Part shown: piece by piece, positions 25,194 through 36,172 of the stretch | How positions within the stretch are numbered: the first letter of the stretch is position 1 | Layout of the letters: each line of letters begins with the position of its first letter | Assembly (NCBI RefSeq): GCF_937616625.2 | Contig: NC_065570.1 | Location: 19,182,046 to 19,246,045 of the forward strand | Length of the DNA: 64,000 nt | Direction of reading: 5' to 3' | Source of the DNA: Mercurialis annua | Taxonomy: Eukaryota; Streptophyta; Magnoliopsida; Malpighiales; Euphorbiaceae | The notes under the pieces: model-generated | Databases searched by the model: none | What the model was told of the DNA's origin: nothing | The model's input: only the letters and a program-made list of their open reading frames with translations | Translations under genes and position numbers: made by a program

Positions 25194-25582
25194 ACTTTGT
25201 CACGACCCAATCTCAGAGCCGAGACCGGCGCTAGGGAATGGGAGTGGTTGCTCCGAAACCCGTAGCAAGCCTAAAAACCGTAAAATAATTTTTCGCGAAA
25301 TATAAACGTCATGCATGACATAAATAAACACGTGTCATGCAGAAACACACATGCCAGGCACACATATCCTCTGGCAGTCACAATATAGATAACGCAGCAA
25401 GCGTAAAACGTTTAAAACTTTAATACGTTAAAGTTATATTTACAGAAAACTACACATACAAGCTGACTTACAAAACACTTATCTACTGCAGCTCTAAGAG
25501 TAAAGTACTATTTCTTTACATACTCAAAAATACAGACTTCTGGAAGTAGGATAGAAGTCTGTTGCTTCAAAGCGTCTTTATC

Positions 25583-26853
25583 CTGAAAGGAAATCTGTGA
25601 GGGGTCAGTATATTGGGATATACTGAGTGAGTTCATACATTTACTAATAAGTATTCAAATAAAACATAAAATCGTAATCAATCATATGCAGCCAAGTACA
25701 GGATCCGATTGAAACCTTAATCCTCAAACATACTAATAATCAATCGATCAACCCAATCATAAATATCAATTGCGAGTCCAACTCGCTGGTGGCCCAGCCA
25801 CTAGATACGGGGACTTCCAGGCTACAGCGTAGCCGAGTTAACTCTCGTATCAAAATCATAACCCAATCGTAAATTTCATATTCATCATCAGCTCCCAGCT
25901 GAGTCATATCAAAACTGGTGATCACACAGTCCTATTGTCGCCCAATAGGTAGCACGTTCCATCGGATCAATACCGGTTTCAAATCAAACATATGCAATTC
26001 ATAAAAAGAATTCGCATACCAAACATGCAATTCAAATACAAATCAATATAAAATAATTGCTTAAATACTTTAAAAGCAAATCGTATAAACTAACAGAAAA
26101 CGCTTATCCAAAAATACCTCGGGGCTTTAGAACGTCAAGCTTCCCGAACTCCTGGTCCAGCTCCTTCTTGCCTCGCTGGATCTAAAACAATTTCAAAACA
26201 TTTGACTCACATCAGAATCCTATTCTAAGATTGACTCTAGACTCGAGACTCAACACGTTTTACTTTCATTAATCGTCGTGCTTCTCACGTATACTCCGAT
26301 AAACGGTATCAAACTCGTTTATGGATAAAATATCACTTTAACTCAATTCTCTTTTAACTTCATTAGGTTAATGTCTCACATTAATCAATTACTAACCCAT
26401 TTCAAATCTCGATATACGCGTATAAAATTTCTCGAAGAACTAGGTCGATTGGCGAAAACACTGTGCGTACGCACGTCTGCCTGTGCGATTGCACAGGGGA
26501 CTGTGCGTCTGCACGGTGTGACTGTGCGTTCGCACAGTCCTAGCAGACTGTGCGTTCGCACAATTGACTGTGCGTTCGCACAGTCCATTGACTGTGCGTT
26601 CGCACAGTCTTGCTGTGCGTTCGCACAGTTCGGCTGTGTGACGCACAGCCACGGGCTTTTGCCCGGAAATCGTTTTCCGACGTGCTCCATCGTGCCAAAA
26701 CGCTCAAAACGTAACTAAAACGCTATTTCTAACTTCAAAACACCCAAATACGATCCTATAATCGAATAAACGATAAAATCGTTTCGTGGCCTAAAACTTT
26801 GAATTGATATAACTCAAAATATAATCAACGAAACGGTAAAACGTCAAGCTTAC
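25583..26853 (-). other. Putative leader intron, A LTR 3
   Basis: Donor, branch-like CTGAC and acceptor as in LTR 1; 1271 nt. Confidence 0.45.
26461..26650. repeat. Hairpin minisatellite in A LTR 3
   Basis: About nine hairpin units; one has lost pairing (CGCACAAT in place of CGCACAGT near 26567). Confidence 0.92.
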
Positions 26854-26999
26854 CGTGATTCGCCTCGTGAATACGATCAATTCGAGCTATTAAACGTCGA
26901 AAATGGACGAGAAACGGAATCGAGCGACGGAAACGGCGATGAACGAAACGAGAGAAATGAAAGATGAAGATGAAGGTCTGGATCCTTCATCTGAAGGGT

Positions 27000-27013
27000 T
27001 TTATATATATATC
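27000..27013 (-). promoter_or_regulatory. TATA box, A LTR 3
   Basis: Minus-strand ATATATATATAA, the promoter of interior 2. Confidence 0.62.
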
Positions 27014-27328
27014 TGGCTAATTTGCACTTTGCTCCTTGAAACTTTTCAAAAGTTTCAATTTAGTCCATAACCTATTCGCGTCCAAAATTTAAACGATCTC
27101 CGATCGATTCGGAACTTTTACCATAAATACTATAAATTATTTCGCAGACTTTGGCGAAATAAAATTCCTTACGGGATTTATAAATTATTTTATATTAATT
27201 TCTGAAGTTAAATCCCCAAATCCCGCTAATTGACTTATTAAAATTTATTCTAAATTCCCGATTTAATTTATCGAAAATCACAACACGTGGCACGACGTAA
27301 TTATCTTAAAATATTTTGGGGTATTACA

Positions 27329-27341
27329 TTCACCCTCCCTT
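27329..27341 (-). other. Polypurine tract, interior 3
   Basis: Minus-strand AAGGGAGGGTGAA abutting LTR 3. Confidence 0.88.
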
Positions 27342-27372
27342 AAAATAAATTCGTCCTCGAATTTAAAATTAG

Positions 27373-30300
27373 TTATGTACCTTGAGTGAACAAATATGGA
27401 TATTTCTGCCTCATATCCTCTTCTGTCTCCCACGTGCACTCTTCTACAGATTGACTTCTCCAAAGAACTTTCACCATTGGAATTCTTTTCGTTCGCAGTT
27501 GTCGTATCTGGGTATCGACAATCTGCACTGGTCGTTCTTCGTATGTTAGTTCTTCGCTCACGTCCACCATTTGCGGTTGAATTATTCGAGAAGGGTCTGG
27601 TACATATTTCCGAAGCATGGAAATATGGAAGACAGGATGAACTTGCGACATTTCCGGTGGTAAATCCAGCTTATAGGCAACAGAGCCTATGCATTCTACG
27701 ATCTGGTAAGGTCCGACATATCTCGGAGCCAATTTACCCTTCTTTCCAAAACGAATTACTCCCTTCATCGGTGATACTTTGAGAAACACGTAGTCTCCGA
27801 TCTGAAATTCGATGTCCTTCCTCTTGGGGTCCGCGTAACTCTTCTGTCGACTGGAAGCAGTATTCAAACGCTGCTTTATCAACGGAACTTTTTCTGACGT
27901 AATCTGGATAATCTCTGCTCCAGTGAGCTTTCGTTCACCGACTTCGTCCCAACAGATAGGGGAACGACATTTTCGCCCGTATAACGCTTCATATGGAGCC
28001 ATCTCGATACTCGAGTGATAGCTGTTGTTGTAAGCGAACTCGACTAGAGGTAGGTATGTATCCCAACTACCTCCGAAGTCTAGTACGCATAGTCGAAGCA
28101 TATCTTCTAACGTTTGAATCGTCCGTTCAGACTGACCGTCTGTCTGAGGGTGAAACGCAGTACTAAAATTCAATCGTGTTCCTAACGCGTCTTGTAAGCT
28201 CTTCCAGAAATGAGAGGTAAATACGGAACCTCTGTCTGAAACGATTGATACGGGAATTCCGTGTAGGCTCACAATCTTATCGATATAAGTCTCCGCCAAC
28301 TTTGCTGCAGAATAAGTCGTCTTTATAGGTATGAAGTGTGCTGACTTCGTCAAACGATCCACGATTACCCAAATAGAGTCAAACCCTTTCTGCGTCTTGG
28401 GTAATCCGATTACGAAATCCATCGTGATCTGCTCCCATTTCCATTCCGGAATGGGTAACGGCTGAAGAAATCCGTAAGGCCATTGATGCTCCAATTTGAC
28501 TTGCTGACAAGTCGGGCATTTCGCCACAAACTCTGCAATGTCTTTCTTCATTCCGCTCCACTAGTACGTTGATTTGATGTCGTGGTACATCTTCGTGGAA
28601 CCAGGATGAACGCTATACATCGTTCCATGAGTCTCTTCCATGATCTTCTGTCTCAAATCTTCCGTATCTGGAACGCACATTCGATTGCCGTATTTCAAGA
28701 TTCCGTTGACAATACTGAAATCTTGACTCTTTTCTTGTTGAACTTCCTCAATTAAATGCTTCAACTGAGGGTCGTCTGCTTGCAACTCTTTGACCTGATC
28801 TATCAACGTCGATCGTATCGTTAACTGAGCCATTAGGTTTCCGAGAGATGAGATCTCAAACTCAACCCCTTGGCTAAACATCGTATAAATCTCGTTAATT
28901 AATGGTCTCCGCCATGTCGTAGTAATATGCGCGAGACTTCCTGCCGACTTCCTGCTTAATGCATCCGCCACTACGTTGGCCTTGCCTGGATGGTATTGTA
29001 TCGTACAATCGTAATCTTTCAGTAGCTCCATCCATCTCCGTTGTCTGAGGTTTAACTCTCGTTGGTCAAAAATGTACTTGAGACTCTTATAATCTGTAAA
29101 GATCTCGCACGTAGCGCCGTATAAATAATGTCTCCAGATCTTTAGCGCAAAAATCACCGCTGCTAACTCTAGATCATGCGTAGGATAGTTTGTTTCGTGC
29201 TTCTTGAGCTGTCGCGAAGCGTATGCAATCACTCGACCGTGTTGAATAAGGACACATCCTAGTCCAACTCTTGACGCGTCACAGTATACCGTGAATCCTT
29301 CTGTTCCTTCTGGTAGCGCTAAGACTGGTGCCGTTGTTAGACACTCTTTCAGTTTCAGAAAACTGAGTTCACATTGGTCCGTCAAGTTGAATTTTGCGTT
29401 CTTTAGAGTTAACTTCGTCAAAGGTACATCGATCTTCGAAAAGTCCTGTACGAATCGTCTGTAATATCCCGCTAAACCAAGGAAACTTCTAACTTCTGTA
29501 ACTGATTCAGGCCGTTTCCATTCTGTTATCGCTTCAATCTTCTTTGGATCGACCTTAATGCCGCTTTGTGAAACCACATGTCCTAAGAAAGCCACTTCCG
29601 TTAGCCAAAATTCACATTTAGAGAATTTGGCGTAAAGATGATGCTCTCTTAGCGTCTGTAGTACTATCCGCAGATGTTGAGCGTCTTCTTCCTCTGTACG
29701 CGAATAAATTAAAATGTCGTCGATGAACACGATCACAAACTAATCCAAGTATGGTTTGAATATTCTATTCATTAAATCCATGAAGGCTGCTGGAGCGTTC
29801 GTCAATCCGAATGACATAACGAGGAACTCATAATGTCCATATCGAGTTCGGAAAGCAGTCTTTTGTATGTCATCGTTACGAATCTTCAATTGATGATAGC
29901 CTGATCTCATATCAATCTTGGAGAAAAACTTCGCTCATTGTAACTGGTCGAACAAATCATCGATTCTAGGTAACGGATACTTATTCTTGATCGTCACCTT
30001 ATTCAGCTGTCGATAATCGATACATAGTCGAAGCGATCCATCCTTCTTTTTCACGAACAACACTGGTGCACCCCACGGGGATACACTCGGTCTGATAAAA
30101 CCACGATCAAACAATTCTTCTAGCTGATCCTTAAGTTCTTTGAGCTCTGCTGGCGCCATTCGATAAGGAGGTATCGATATCGGCTTTGTGCCAGGAGCCA
30201 ATTCGATACAAAATTCAATTTCGCGATCTGGGGTAATCCAGGTAATTCCTCTGGAAAAACGTCTGGATATTCTGACACAACTGGCACGTCACTTAAATTT

Positions 30301-32149
30301 ATACTTTTCTTCTCCACGTCTCGTACTATTGCTAAGAATCCTTGACATCCCTTCTTCAACATACTACAATCTTTAATAGCTGAAATAATACTCGTGGAAG
30401 ATTCCATCTTATCACCCTGAATTGAAACCGCTTCAATTCCAGGCGTGTTAAACGTCACCGTCTTCTTCCGGCAATCCACATTAGCGTAGTGCTGAGCTAG
30501 CCAATCCATTCCTAGTATGACATCAAAAGCTAATACTTCGAGTAAAATCAAGTCAACTAACAAATCTCGTCCTTGAACTTTCACAGGACAAGACGGGTAG
30601 ACGATACTAACTTCCACACTTTCTCCAACTGGAGTAGCTACAGACAAGGGATTTCTAAGATACGCTGGTTGCACTCCTAACTTACTAGCAAAACTAGGCG
30701 AAACAAACGAATGCGTAGCGCCCGGATCAAATAAAATTAACGCATCTTGAGAAGCGATAGAAAAGGTACCTTGCACCACTGCATTGGAAGCCTGAGCCTC
30801 CTGAGGATTCAGTGCAAAGACCCTAGCTTGACTTCCGCCGGCCTGCGAAGTCTGACCAGTACCGCGTCCTCCGCCATTTCTGCCTCCTCGATTCGCATAA
30901 CCACGGCCTCTCTGGCCAGTGAAGGTACTTCCTGTCTGATCATATCCTGACGCTATCTGATGCGCAGTTCTCTGCTGCTGATAAGAAGGCTGTACTACTG
31001 TAGTCATCGAACCCTGAGGCATCTGCCTCGGACAATCTCTAGCAAAATGGCCCCGTTGACCACAGTTAAAACATGCTCTATTAGCAGTGTAACACGCGCC
31101 ATAGTGCCTCCTATTACAGTTCAGACATATAGGAACTCCGCCTCCCATGTCACTCATCGATCTGGCACTAAATCCAGTGCCTGAAGTACTGACTCTAGTT
31201 CCATACCGAGCTCTCTTATTCTTCTGTTGACGTGATGGAGGTCGAGAATAATTTCCAGCATATGATCGGGTAGGTGCGCTCTGTACGCTACGAAACGTAT
31301 TATCTCTCACAGGTGCAACATTGGAAGGGTCAGGAATTCTTCCAAAACGGATCAGAGAAACTTCCATTTGTCTAGCACTATCAATAAGTTGCACTAAGGT
31401 TCTTCCAATATCAGACGTCAGACTCACAAATTCAGCTCCTAGACCCTCTACAAACCTTGAGTTCACCCTAACTGGGTCTGTAGTCAGGTCTGGTGCAAAC
31501 CTACTCACCCTGGTAAACTCTGTCACATACTCTTGCACAGACCGATTGCCTCTACTCAGGGTCAACCACTGACTACGATAACTCTCCGTCACCGCATATG
31601 GTAAAAAGTATTCCCTAAAGTGGTTTGCAAATTCAGCCCAGGTCATAGTATCCATGGTTGGCTGAATATGCTGCTGAAACCAATCTTTCGCATGTCCTTT
31701 CAATGACATTTCCACCATAATGATGGTCTGTCTCTCATTAGCTTGCAGGCGTCGAGCATTACGTTCTACTTCTTCGAGGAAATCGAGAGCATCGCCTGTA
31801 CTGTCAAACTTAGTTGGTTTGAGACGCATATAAGCCAAGACGATATCTCGGTCAGTGAAAGCAACATTGCGTAGCTGTTACTGTTGAAGTTGTTCACGAT
31901 GCATATTCTGCACCTCAGCCTGATTAGCTTGCATAGCCGCAATTCCCGTAAGAAACTGATTCAGATCATAACATTAGGTTGCTGGGCTTGCGCTTGCACT
32001 CCAGGTGCCTGTGCCTGGGCCTCTTGGCCTCCACCTCCTCCCTGAACAGAAGACTCATCTTGAGCTTCTGGATGGACGTCATGCGCCCCTTCTATAACAT
32101 TTCGTGCTGCAGCGACAGCTCGCTCTACTTCTTGTCGTTGGTCAGACAT
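27373..32149 (-). pseudogene. gag-pol polyprotein, copy 3 (frameshifted), chromovirus
   Basis: Read on the minus strand from ATG at 32149. All domains are recognisable in the same order as the other copies, but the frame is broken more severely. A 7-bp deletion near 31967 shifts Gag's N-terminus; the shared UAA is at 31878-31880. A G run at 30230-30233 has lost one base, shifting the frame between protease and RT. Nonsense codons lie at 29935-29937 (after [10 protein letters not shown] to TGA) and 29740-29742 (just before VIVFIDD, CAG to TAG), and the shared UAG in the integrase finger is at 28561-28563. DPG protease is shared. RT keeps FIDD and RNase H keeps GLGC, unlike copies 1 and 2. The stretch 29736-28564 (RT end and RNase H) and the integrase-chromodomain stretch 28551-27373 are each open. 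Confidence 0.95.
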
Positions 32150-32398
32150 CCTGACCAAGACAAACAGCGTTACTTAACCACATAATCGCATATTATCGCA
32201 AACGCATACCGTATTAAACGCGCATCTCATCACAAGCGAACACACACGTAAGACAGACTCACATCCTAAAGGGAAAGCTGATAGTTTAAAAAAATCAAAT
32301 GAATACGTAACAAAGACAAGACTCGAACCCTACATGCTGCAGTAGAATCCTAAGAAAATCAATCACTCTTCTAACATAAGCAACGGTAACTGGACCAT

Positions 32399-32410
32399 GC
32401 TCTGATACCA
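32399..32410 (-). other. Primer binding site, interior 3
   Basis: Minus-strand TGGTATCAGAGC, four bases after the LTR 4 end. Confidence 0.93.
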
Positions 32411-32799
32411 ACTTTGTCACGACCCAATCTCAGAGCCGAGACCGGCGCTAGGGAATGGGAGTGGTTGCTCCGAAACCCGTAGCAAGCCTAAAAACCGTAA
32501 AATAATTTTTCGCGAAATATAAACGTCATGCATGACATAAATAAACACGTGTCATGCAGAAACACACATGCCAGGCACACATATCCTCTGGCAGTCACAA
32601 TATAGATAACGCAGCAAGCGTAAAACGTTTAAAACTTTAATACGTTAAAGTTATATTTACAGAAAACTACACATACAAGCTGACTTACAAAACACTTATC
32701 TACTGCAGCTCTAAGAGTAAAGTACTATTTCTTTACATACTCAAAAATACAGACTTCTGGAAGTAGGATAGAAGTCTGTTGCTTCAAAGCGTCTTTATC

Positions 32800-34071
32800 C
32801 TGAAAGGAAATCTGTGAGGGGTCAGTATATTGGGATATACTGAGTGAGTTCATACATTTACTAATAAGTATTCAAATAAAACATAAAATCGTAATCAATC
32901 ATATGCTGCCAAGTACAGGATCCGATTGAAACCTTAATCCTCAAACATACTAATAATCAATCGATCAACCCAATCATAAATATCAATTGCGAGTCCAACT
33001 CGCTGGTGGCCCAGCCACTAGATACGGGGACTTCCAGGCTACACCGTAGCCGAGTTCACTCTCGTATCAAAATCATAACCCAATCGTAAATTTCATATTC
33101 ATCATCAGCTCCCAGCTGAGTCATATCAAAACTGGTGATCACACAGTCCTATTGTCGCCCAATAGGTAGCACGTTCCATCGGATCAATACCGGTTTCAAA
33201 TCAAACATATGCAATTCATAAAAAGAATTCGCATACCAAACATGCAATTCAAATACAAAGCAATATAAAATAATTGCTTAAATACTTTAAAAGCAAATCG
33301 TATAAACTCACAGAAAACGCTTATCCAAAAATACGTCGGGGCTTTAGAACGTCAAGCTTCCCGAACTCCTGGTCCAGCTCCTTCTTGCCTCGCTGGATCT
33401 AAAACAATTTCAAAACATTTGACTCACATCAGAATCCTATTCTAAGATTGACTCTAGACTCGAGACTCGACACGTTTTACTTTCATTAATCGTCGTGCTT
33501 CTCACGTATACTCCGATAAACGGTATCAAACTCGTTTATGGATAAAATATCACTTTAACTCAATTCTCTTTTAACTTCATTCGGTTAATGTCTCACATTA
33601 ATCAATTACTAACCCATTTCAAATCTCGATATACGCGTATAAAATTTCTCGAAGAACTAGGTCGATTGGCGAAAACACTGTGCGTACGCACGTCTGCCTG
33701 TGCGATTGCACAGGGGACTGTGCGTCTGCACGGTGTGACTGTGCGTCTGCACGGTGTGACTGTGCGTCTGCACAGTCCTAGCAGACTGTGCGTTCGCACA
33801 GTCCATTGACTGTGCGTTCGCACAGTCTTGCTGTGCGTTCGCACAGTTCGGCTGTGTGACGCACAGCCATGGGCTTTTGCCCGGAAATCGTTTTCCGACG
33901 TGCTCCATCGTGCCAAAACGCTCAAAACGTAACTAAAACGCTATTTCTAACTTCAAAACACCCAAATACGATCCTATAATCGAATAAACGATAAAATCGT
34001 TTCGTGGCCTAAAATTTTGAATTGATATAACTCAAAATATAATCAACGAAACGGTAAAACGTCAAGCTTAC
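32800..34071 (-). other. Putative leader intron, A LTR 4
   Basis: Donor at 34071, acceptor AG at 32801-32800, with the same flanking motifs as the other A LTRs. As the outer 5' LTR this would be the leader of the element's original full-length transcript. Confidence 0.45.
33677..33866. repeat. Hairpin minisatellite in A LTR 4
   Basis: About nine units. The GTCTGCACGGTGTGA variant is repeated here where the others have it once, while one standard hairpin is missing. Confidence 0.92.
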
Positions 34072-34216
34072 CGTGATTCGCCTCGTGAATACGATCAATT
34101 CGAGCTATTAAACGTCGAAAATGGACGAGAAACGGAATCGAGCGATGGAAACGGCGATGAACGAAACGAGAGAAATGAAAGATGAAGATGAAGGTCTGGA
34201 TCCTTCATCTGAAGGG

Positions 34217-34231
34217 TTTTATATATATATT
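34217..34231 (-). promoter_or_regulatory. TATA box, A LTR 4
   Basis: Minus-strand ATATATATATAAAAC, the promoter of the outermost unit (interior 3). Confidence 0.62.
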
Positions 34232-34569
34232 TGGCTTATTTGCACTTTGATCCTTGAAACTTTTCAAAAGTTTAATTTAGTCTATAACCTATTCGCGTCC
34301 AAAATTTAAACGATCTCCGATCGATTCGGAACTTTTACCATAAATACTATAAATTATTTCGCAGACTTTGGCGAAATAAAATTCCTTACGGGATTTATAA
34401 ATTATTTTATATTAATTTCTGAAGTTAAATCCCCAAATCCCGCTAATTGACTTATTAAAATTTATTCTAAATTCCCGATATAATTAAATTAATTCTTCTT
34501 AATTTAATTTATCGGAAATCACAACACATGGCACGACGTAATTATCTTAAAATATTTTGGGGTATTACA

Positions 34570-34574
34570 ACTAG
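34570..34574. other. Target-site duplication, right, element A array (ACTAG)
   Basis: Matches 10696-10700; the sequence then continues ACACCACATAGG, as in the undisrupted B 5' LTR at about 41335. Confidence 0.93.
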
Positions 34575-35696
34575 ACACCACATAGGACTAGCACAAATAA
34601 CACGTCGGAATAAAACAATTCAGAGCAACACCAAATACCTATAAGGTACTAACGCCCAATTAATACAAGTCTATTGAGTTCTTGTTTTAAAATCCAATTA
34701 TATATTATTTAATAAACATTAAATAATAAATGAATTCCAATTAGTGGGATAGCCGAGTTACGGATAACTATCAAGCTACCTCACATGTCGAGTGACCAAA
34801 GTCTAACCCGACCCAAATATTTTATCAAAATTATAAACCATAGTTTATAATTCCAAAATAATACTTATTGATAAAATAATAATTAAATATTAAAATGGAA
34901 CTCAATAGCTTAAGACAAAAGTAACCAATAGTTACTAACAATTAATTACTTAATTAAAATAAATTAAGAAACCCTTTTAAAATCCAAAACGTCAAATTGA
35001 CACGTCTAGTCAATAATCCTAAAATCTAATAATTACCCGAGTAATTATAAATTATTGGTTTAAAATATAATAATCACCTTCCGTTAATAATCAAAATAAA
35101 TTAAATAATAAATAAAACTAATATTATTTTTAGATTTAAAATAATGTGCCAAATTGCCAAATCATAAAATCAAAATGACATCCGAAAGTTAAAATAAAAA
35201 CGATTGAAACGATGGATGATATGTTCATCTGGGTTCAGACGGCTAGGGTTTGTAAAAGAATGTTTGGTGAATAAAAGAACAAAATACGTAAGTATATATA
35301 TATAAAGGATTAAAAAAGAACGCGTAACGACAGTGTGTGTTCGTGCACACTTTGTGTGCGTTGGCACACTACTCCAATGCGTCTCAAATTTTGATCCAAC
35401 GGTCAACGTTTTATCGTTCACAGCATATCCAAAACTGAGCTCGATCCAACGGTAAAATTGGGAGATATGGATGTTTTAACAAAACATGTCAGATTGAGAA
35501 GACACACGAACACAACCTCGATTATAATCCGGATACAAATCAAATCGCTATCGAAAATTCACACGACACATGCGACACATACAAGATACAACTCCAACCC
35601 CAATTAAAGTTTCACACTTGCTAAGTACACCATTAATAATCCGAAATTAAGTTCGAAACACAACAAAACCATGACGGAAAAATACGGTATATTACA
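34575..35696 (-). repeat. Element B 3' LTR, proximal (U3-side) part
   Basis: Continuation of 9667-10700, ending TATATTACA at 35696. It matches the B 5' LTR from about 41335 to 43313, except that about 0.9 kb corresponding to 41955-42825 is missing; the join is near 35189. The TATA run is at 35293-35304. The missing part includes the predicted leader exon and splice donor of B. Confidence 0.93.
35293..35304 (-). promoter_or_regulatory. TATA box, B 3' LTR
   Basis: Alternating TATATATATA on the minus strand, in the same context as 42929-42941 in the B 5' LTR. Confidence 0.55.
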
Positions 35697-35709
35697 ATCT
35701 CCCCAACTT
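35697..35709 (-). other. Polypurine tract, element B
   Basis: Minus-strand AAGTTGGGGAGAT abuts the B 3' LTR, preceded by the AATTCGAGGACGAATTT context also found upstream of the A and C tracts. Confidence 0.8.
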
Positions 35710-36149
35710 AATAAAATTCGTCCTCGAATTTAAAATTAAAACAATCGTCGTACAACATAACACAAAACTACACGCCAATCTGAACAGAACGCCCGTAACA
35801 AATGTGGAAACGCATTCACAAGATACCCAACGTAAATAAAGACAGCAATAACAATAATAGCGCAACAAACTCTGTCTTCCAAAACAGTCCCCAACGAAGA
35901 ACCAACCCAATTGAAAACAAAGGTATACCGCACCTAACGACCAACGCACTTGCGTAAACAGAACTCAACAGGTTGTCTCTCAAAACAACTCAACACCACA
36001 ACTTGCATAAACCGAACAATCTCAAATCATCACTAAAGCACTGACACTACTTAGCATAAATGATAACTCCATATTTTCAATGATAACTCTAATCAAAATT
36101 TCTACTAAGAGAAGGTCAGCACAAGACCAATCATGCCGAAATTACATAT

Positions 36150-36172
36150 GGGGTACTACATTCTCCCCAACC
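36150..36172 (-). other. Fossil PPT plus LTR-start junction inside element B
   Basis: Read on the minus strand, GGTTGGGGAGAA is followed by TGTAGTACCCC. This mirrors the PPT/LTR junctions of A, B and C (TGTAATACCCC in A and C) and is preceded by AATTCGAGGTCGAATTT, the same upstream context. It lies about 460 bp inside the true B junction. Confidence 0.6.

Larger units (their letters stand above)
25198..27328 (-). repeat. Element A LTR 3 (shared, inner)
   Basis: 2131 bp; 5' LTR of interior 2 and 3' LTR of interior 3. Like LTR 2 it combines the LTR 4 allele in the distal half (CTTTAATACG) with the LTR 1-type deletion in U3. It has the LTR 4-like CGCAGACTT near 27145, so its exchange point probably lies between there and the deletion. 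Confidence 0.95.
10701..34569 (-). mobile_element. Element A concatemer: LTR-INT-LTR-INT-LTR-INT-LTR
   Basis: Four LTRs (10701-12831, 17926-20103, 25198-27328, 32415-34569) alternate with three interiors on the minus strand with a period near 7.2 kb. There is a single ACTAG duplication at the outer borders and none at the internal LTRs. Each interior has a PBS beside its 5' LTR, a gag-pol remnant and a PPT beside its 3' LTR. The whole 23.9-kb block sits in the 3' LTR of element B. Shared lesions and chimeric inner LTRs point to one insertion later expanded by recombination between LTRs. Lineage: Ty3/gypsy chromovirus, Tekay/Del-like, from domain order and the C-terminal chromodomain. Confidence 0.95.
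32415..34569 (-). repeat. Element A LTR 4 (outer 5' LTR)
   Basis: 2155 bp. It alone keeps the 24-bp AT-rich palindrome segment near 34488-34511 that is also present in both LTRs of element C, so the long form is ancestral. It has CTTTAATACG in the distal half, as do LTR 2 and LTR 3. Its right end is followed by the ACTAG duplication. Confidence 0.96.

Noticed and set aside
34121..34309. Plus-strand frame starting MDEKRNRAMETAMNETREM in A LTR4
   Set aside because: It runs antisense over the LTR leader and TATA box, and is not open in the other LTR copies.
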